Shown here: positions 61,511 through 64,000 of the stretch, one piece after another
How positions within the stretch are numbered: the first letter of the stretch is position 1
How the letters are laid out: the number at the start of each line of letters is the position of its first letter
Origin: Bacteroidota bacterium
GTDB lineage: Bacteria > Bacteroidota > Bacteroidia > Bacteroidales > UBA10428
Length of the DNA stretch: 64,000 nucleotides
Direction of reading: 5' to 3'
Assembly: GCA_016699695.1 (NCBI GenBank)
Contig: CP065006.1
Span: forward strand, 372,001-436,000
The notes under the pieces: model-generated
What the model saw: the letters and a program-made list of their open reading frames with translations, nothing else
Database searches by the model: none
Told to the model about the DNA's origin: nothing
Made by a program: the position numbers and the translations under genes

Positions 61511-62086
61511 ATAGCGGGACCATACAACAGAGGGCCACAGAGACCCCCATTACGCCAAAAACAAGAGCCACTACACAAGATCAACGATAAAATCAGGGCG
61601 AAAACAGTAAGGGTAGTAGGCGACAACCTTAAAGAGCCAGGCGTTTATTCCATTGAGGAAGCATTAAAACTGGCCGATACTTATGAACTTGATTTGGTGG
61701 AAATATCGCCCAATGCAGATCCCCCCGTGTGCAAGGTAGTTGACTACCAGAAGTTTCTTTATCAGCAGAAAAAGAAACAGAAGGAAATGAAGTCAAATGC
61801 TGTAAAAATTGTTGTAAAAGAGATTCGCTTCGGCCCTCATACTGATGAACACGATTACAACTTTAAAGTAAAACATGCCATCAAATTTTTACAAGAAGGT
61901 GCAAAAGTAAAGGCCTATGTGTTTTTTAAAGGCCGCACGATAGTGTACAAAGAAGATGGTGAAATATTGTTATTGAGGTTCGCGCAAGACCTCGAAGAAT
62001 ATGGCAAAGTAGAGCAACTCCCAAAACTCGAAGGAAAAAGGATGACCATTATGCTCTCGGCCAAACAAGTAAAAAAGAAGAATTAA
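61511..62086 (+). CDS. infC: Translation initiation factor IF-3 with rare ATA start
   Basis: 191 residues if initiated at ATA 61511 (reading M-AGPYNRGPQRPP). The IF-3 N-domain holds HKINDKIRAKTVRVVGDN and LDLVEISPNADPPVCKVVDY; the linker is Lys-rich; the C-domain holds VKEIRFGPHTDEHDYNFKVK and LEEYGKVEQLPKLEGKRM. IF-3 rejects non-AUG starts, and in E. coli it represses its own AUU-started gene; a rare start here would allow the same control. No ATG occurs in frame before the conserved region. TTG at 61505 is the alternative. thrS ends 29 bases before. Confidence 0.93.
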   Translation: MAGPYNRGPQRPPLRQKQEPLHKINDKIRAKTVRVVGDNLKEPGVYSIEEALKLADTYELDLVEISPNADPPVCKVVDYQKFLYQQKKKQKEMKSNAVKIVVKEIRFGPHTDEHDYNFKVKHAIKFLQEGAKVKAYVFFKGRTIVYKEDGEILLLRFAQDLEEYGKVEQLPKLEGKRMTIMLSAKQVKKKN

Positions 62087-62104
62087 TTTTTTTAAATAGT
62101 AGCT

Positions 62105-62302
62105 ATGCCGAAAATGAAAACAAATTCCGGGGCTAAAAAGCGTTTTTCGCTTACCGGTTCTGGAAAAATTAAAAGAAAGCATGCTTTCAAAAGTCACATT
62201 TTAACCAAGAAATCGACAAAGCGCAAGCGTAACCTTACCTACGATGGTCAGGTGCACAAAGCCGATGAGAAAAACGTGAAACTTTTGTTAGCGCTTAAGT
62301 AA
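62105..62302 (+). CDS. rpmI: 50S ribosomal protein L35
   Basis: 65 residues, very basic, usual length. MPKMKTNSGAKKRFSLTGSG at the N-terminus and HILTKKSTKRKRNL in the middle are L35 signatures. It lies 18 bases after infC and before rplT, the conserved infC-rpmI-rplT order. Confidence 0.96.
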   Translation: MPKMKTNSGAKKRFSLTGSGKIKRKHAFKSHILTKKSTKRKRNLTYDGQVHKADEKNVKLLLALK

Positions 62303-62391
62303 GCAATAATTAGTATTAACTGAGTGTTTTAGCTCCAAAGAGTTCTTCGGTAAAACGAACGAAACGCTAGACATTCCAAAAAAGTAGAAAA

Positions 62392-62736
62392 ATGCCAAGG
62401 TCAGTAAATGCAGTAGCCTCAAGAGCCAGAAGAAAGAAAATCTTAAGCCGCACCAGAGGTCAGTTTGGAAGAAGAAAAAATGTATGGACGGTTGCCAAAA
62501 ACTCCTGGGAGAAAGGTCAACAATATGCCTACAGAGACAGAAGAAGTAAAAAACGTCTTTTCCGTGGTTTATGGATTCAGCGTATCAATGCTGGCGTAAG
62601 ACAATACGATATGTCTTATTCTGTATTCATCGGAAAACTCAATAACGCCGGAATTGAGCTAAACCGCAAAGTGTTAGCCGATTTGGCGATGAATCATCCA
62701 GCAGCTTTCGAGGCTGTGGTGAAAGCAGTGAAATAG
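62392..62736 (+). CDS. rplT: 50S ribosomal protein L20
   Basis: 114 residues. Signatures: MPRSVNAVASRARRKKILSR, YRDRRSKKRLFRGLWIQRIN and LNRKVLADLAMNHPAAF. L20 binds 23S rRNA early in assembly and in some bacteria represses this operon by binding its mRNA. The 89-base gap after rpmI has no clear gene and might hold such a site. A strong terminator follows. Confidence 0.96.
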   Translation: MPRSVNAVASRARRKKILSRTRGQFGRRKNVWTVAKNSWEKGQQYAYRDRRSKKRLFRGLWIQRINAGVRQYDMSYSVFIGKLNNAGIELNRKVLADLAMNHPAAFEAVVKAVK

Positions 62737-62756
62737 TAAACCTGTTAATATATCAT

Positions 62757-62790
62757 AAAGGGAAGCAATTACTTGCTTCCCTTTTTTATT
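62757..62790 (+). terminator. Rho-independent terminator of the thrS-rplT operon
   Basis: AAAGGGAAGCAA (62757-62768), loop TTAC, then TTGCTTCCCTTT and a T-run. Confidence 0.9.
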
Positions 62791-62840
62791 TTTACAAAAA
62801 ATTAAATCGGATCTGCAATTAGCAAATAAATAAACTACTC

Positions 62841-63563
62841 ATGAATATTGCGCTTATTGGATATGGCAAGATGGGGAAAACCATCGAACGTATTGCTCTG
62901 GAAAGAAAGCATAAAATTGTTTTAATTATCGACGAAAACAATGCTTCGGATTTAAACTCAGAAAATCTCAAAAAGGCTGATGTAGCTATCGACTTTTCAT
63001 TACCATCCAGTGCCTACAACAATATACTCACCTGTTTTTCTGCTGATGTACCCGTAGTGTGCGGTACTACCGGATGGCTCGAAAAGAAACAAGAGGTTAT
63101 TGAGCAAGCGAATAAAGAAAGAAAAACATTTTTCTACGCTTCAAATTATAGTATCGGCGTTAATGTCTTCTTTCAGTTAAACAAGTATCTGGCTTCGCTG
63201 ATGAATAAGGTGCAAGGCTATGAAGTAAGCATGGAAGAAATTCATCATATACACAAACTCGATGCTCCCAGCGGTACAGCCTTAAGCCTGGCCGAAGATA
63301 TCATTGACCAAATCGAATACAAAGAAAAATGGGTGTTAAATGAACCCTCTTCAAAAAAAACTGTAGGCATAAAGGCCATACGCAAAGGTGAAGTTCCAGG
63401 TACTCATAGTGTAAACTACCATTCAGAGGTAGATTTTATTCAAATTCAGCACGTTGCCCACAGCAGAGAAGGCTTTGCCATGGGAGCTGTGATGGCAGCA
63501 GAATATATAATAGGCAAAACTGGTTACCACACCATGGATAACCTTCTTCGTTTAGGTTACTGA
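62841..63563 (+). CDS. dapB: 4-hydroxy-tetrahydrodipicolinate reductase
   Basis: 240 residues. NAD(P)H reduction step in lysine and diaminopimelate synthesis. Rossmann motif ALIGYGKMGKTIER, DFSLPSSAYNN, VVCGTTGW, SNYSIGVNVFFQLNK, the substrate site EIHHIHKLDAPSGTALSLAE with the catalytic His pair and Lys, and GTHSVNYHSEVDFI. Usual length for Bacteroidota. The signal peptidase gene follows after 25 bases, probably in one operon. Confidence 0.95.
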   Translation: MNIALIGYGKMGKTIERIALERKHKIVLIIDENNASDLNSENLKKADVAIDFSLPSSAYNNILTCFSADVPVVCGTTGWLEKKQEVIEQANKERKTFFYASNYSIGVNVFFQLNKYLASLMNKVQGYEVSMEEIHHIHKLDAPSGTALSLAEDIIDQIEYKEKWVLNEPSSKKTVGIKAIRKGEVPGTHSVNYHSEVDFIQIQHVAHSREGFAMGAVMAAEYIIGKTGYHTMDNLLRLGY

Positions 63564-63588
63564 TTCTTCACATAACTGAAAAATCCGA

Positions 63589-64000
63589 ATGCCCCGACTC
63601 CTAAGCTTAGAGAAAAAAAAATTTACATTAAAAGCATTCCTGAAACTGCTTGTAAGTTCTATTATATATACTCTTTGGGTACTTTGGATTGAAAACTTAT
63701 GGTTACTCTTCGGAATAATCATTTTAGTAGATATTCATATCACACATTTTGTGCATTGGCGATTTTGGCGAAAAAAGCAAGAGAACGGACGATACAAAAC
63801 TTTAGGTGAGTTAATTGATGTGATTGTGCTGGCACTTTTTGTAACGCTTCTTTTTAAGTTGTTTTTTATTGAAATCTATTCCATTCCAACTTCATCGATG
63901 GAAAAAACCTTGCAGGTGGGCGATTATATTTTAGTGAACAAATTAAGCTATGGACCACGAATGCCTATAACCCCAATAGCTTTGCCAGGTTTTATCAATA
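63589..64000 (+). CDS. lepB: Signal peptidase I, N-terminal part (truncated by window end)
   Basis: The frame is open from the ATG at 63589 to the window edge (137 codons). Hydrophobic segments lie at about 17-50 and 80-95. The catalytic Ser is in IPTSSMEKTLQVGDY, followed by LVNKLSYGPRMP, the box B/C region of type I signal peptidases. The Lys of the dyad and the C-terminus lie beyond the window. It cleaves Sec signal peptides at the inner membrane. The longer N-terminus than in E. coli is usual for Bacteroidota. Confidence 0.9.
   Translation, partial: MPRLLSLEKKKFTLKAFLKLLVSSIIYTLWVLWIENLWLLFGIIILVDIHITHFVHWRFWRKKQENGRYKTLGELIDVIVLALFVTLLFKLFFIEIYSIPTSSMEKTLQVGDYILVNKLSYGPRMPITPIALPGFIN

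Overview
The window comes from a member of the Bacteroidota, probably class Bacteroidia. Evidence: promoters of the TTTG / TANNTTTG type, almost no Shine-Dalgarno sequences, a type IX secretion (T9SS) style C-terminal domain, a GldI-like FKBP lipoprotein cluster, two CsgG-domain proteins, and Bacteroidota-type tyrosine integrase and VapE proteins. I cannot fix the genus. The host DNA is moderately AT-rich; one 5.8 kb segment is visibly more AT-rich and is an integrated element.

Layout. 1-2764: start of a very large secreted surface protein (minus strand), cut by the window edge. 3339-11698: a zinc-ribbon protein, a membrane protein, a signalling operon (two CsgG-domain paralogues plus a TPR-SpoIIE phosphatase) and a divergent histidine kinase. 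11893-17789: an integrative element in the 3' half of a tRNA-Arg(TCT) gene, with 50-bp direct repeats, integrase, two ribbon-helix-helix proteins, a helix-turn-helix protein, a VapE-type ATPase and a RimK-like ATP-grasp ligase as cargo. 17988-31838: housekeeping and envelope genes (orphan sensor, MFS transporter, PhnP-like hydrolase, RsmI-like methylase, three FKBP lipoproteins with nrnA, ndk, DUF721-recF, TPR protein, ribH, mnmA). 32403-38464: a large protein of unknown function, cysH-nhaA, a putative hydrolase and an FMN reductase.

38536-50343 is the most notable host region. Ten metabolic genes lie on one strand: methylcrotonyl-CoA carboxylase beta, methylglutaconyl-CoA hydratase, carboxylase alpha, acyl-CoA dehydrogenase, then type 2 IPP isomerase, class II HMG-CoA reductase, a GYDIA-family GHMP kinase, diphosphomevalonate decarboxylase and mevalonate kinase (with a HepT/MntA toxin-antitoxin pair inserted). 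Leucine breakdown through the first set ends at HMG-CoA, the substrate of the second set. Neither HMG-CoA synthase nor HMG-CoA lyase is present here, so the locus may channel leucine carbon into isoprenoids.

50462-57745: thioredoxin-like proteins, a T9SS-sorted secreted protein, a MurNAc-recycling pair (MurU-like nucleotidyltransferase and an AmgK-like kinase fused to a RapZ C-terminal domain), a PLP decarboxylase and aat. 57894-58358: two tRNA-Leu genes followed by a perfect 109-bp tandem duplication that copies the 5' end of one tRNA. 58519-64000: a PKD-domain lipoprotein, the thrS-infC-rpmI-rplT operon (infC apparently starting at ATA behind a strong Shine-Dalgarno), dapB, and the start of a signal peptidase I gene.
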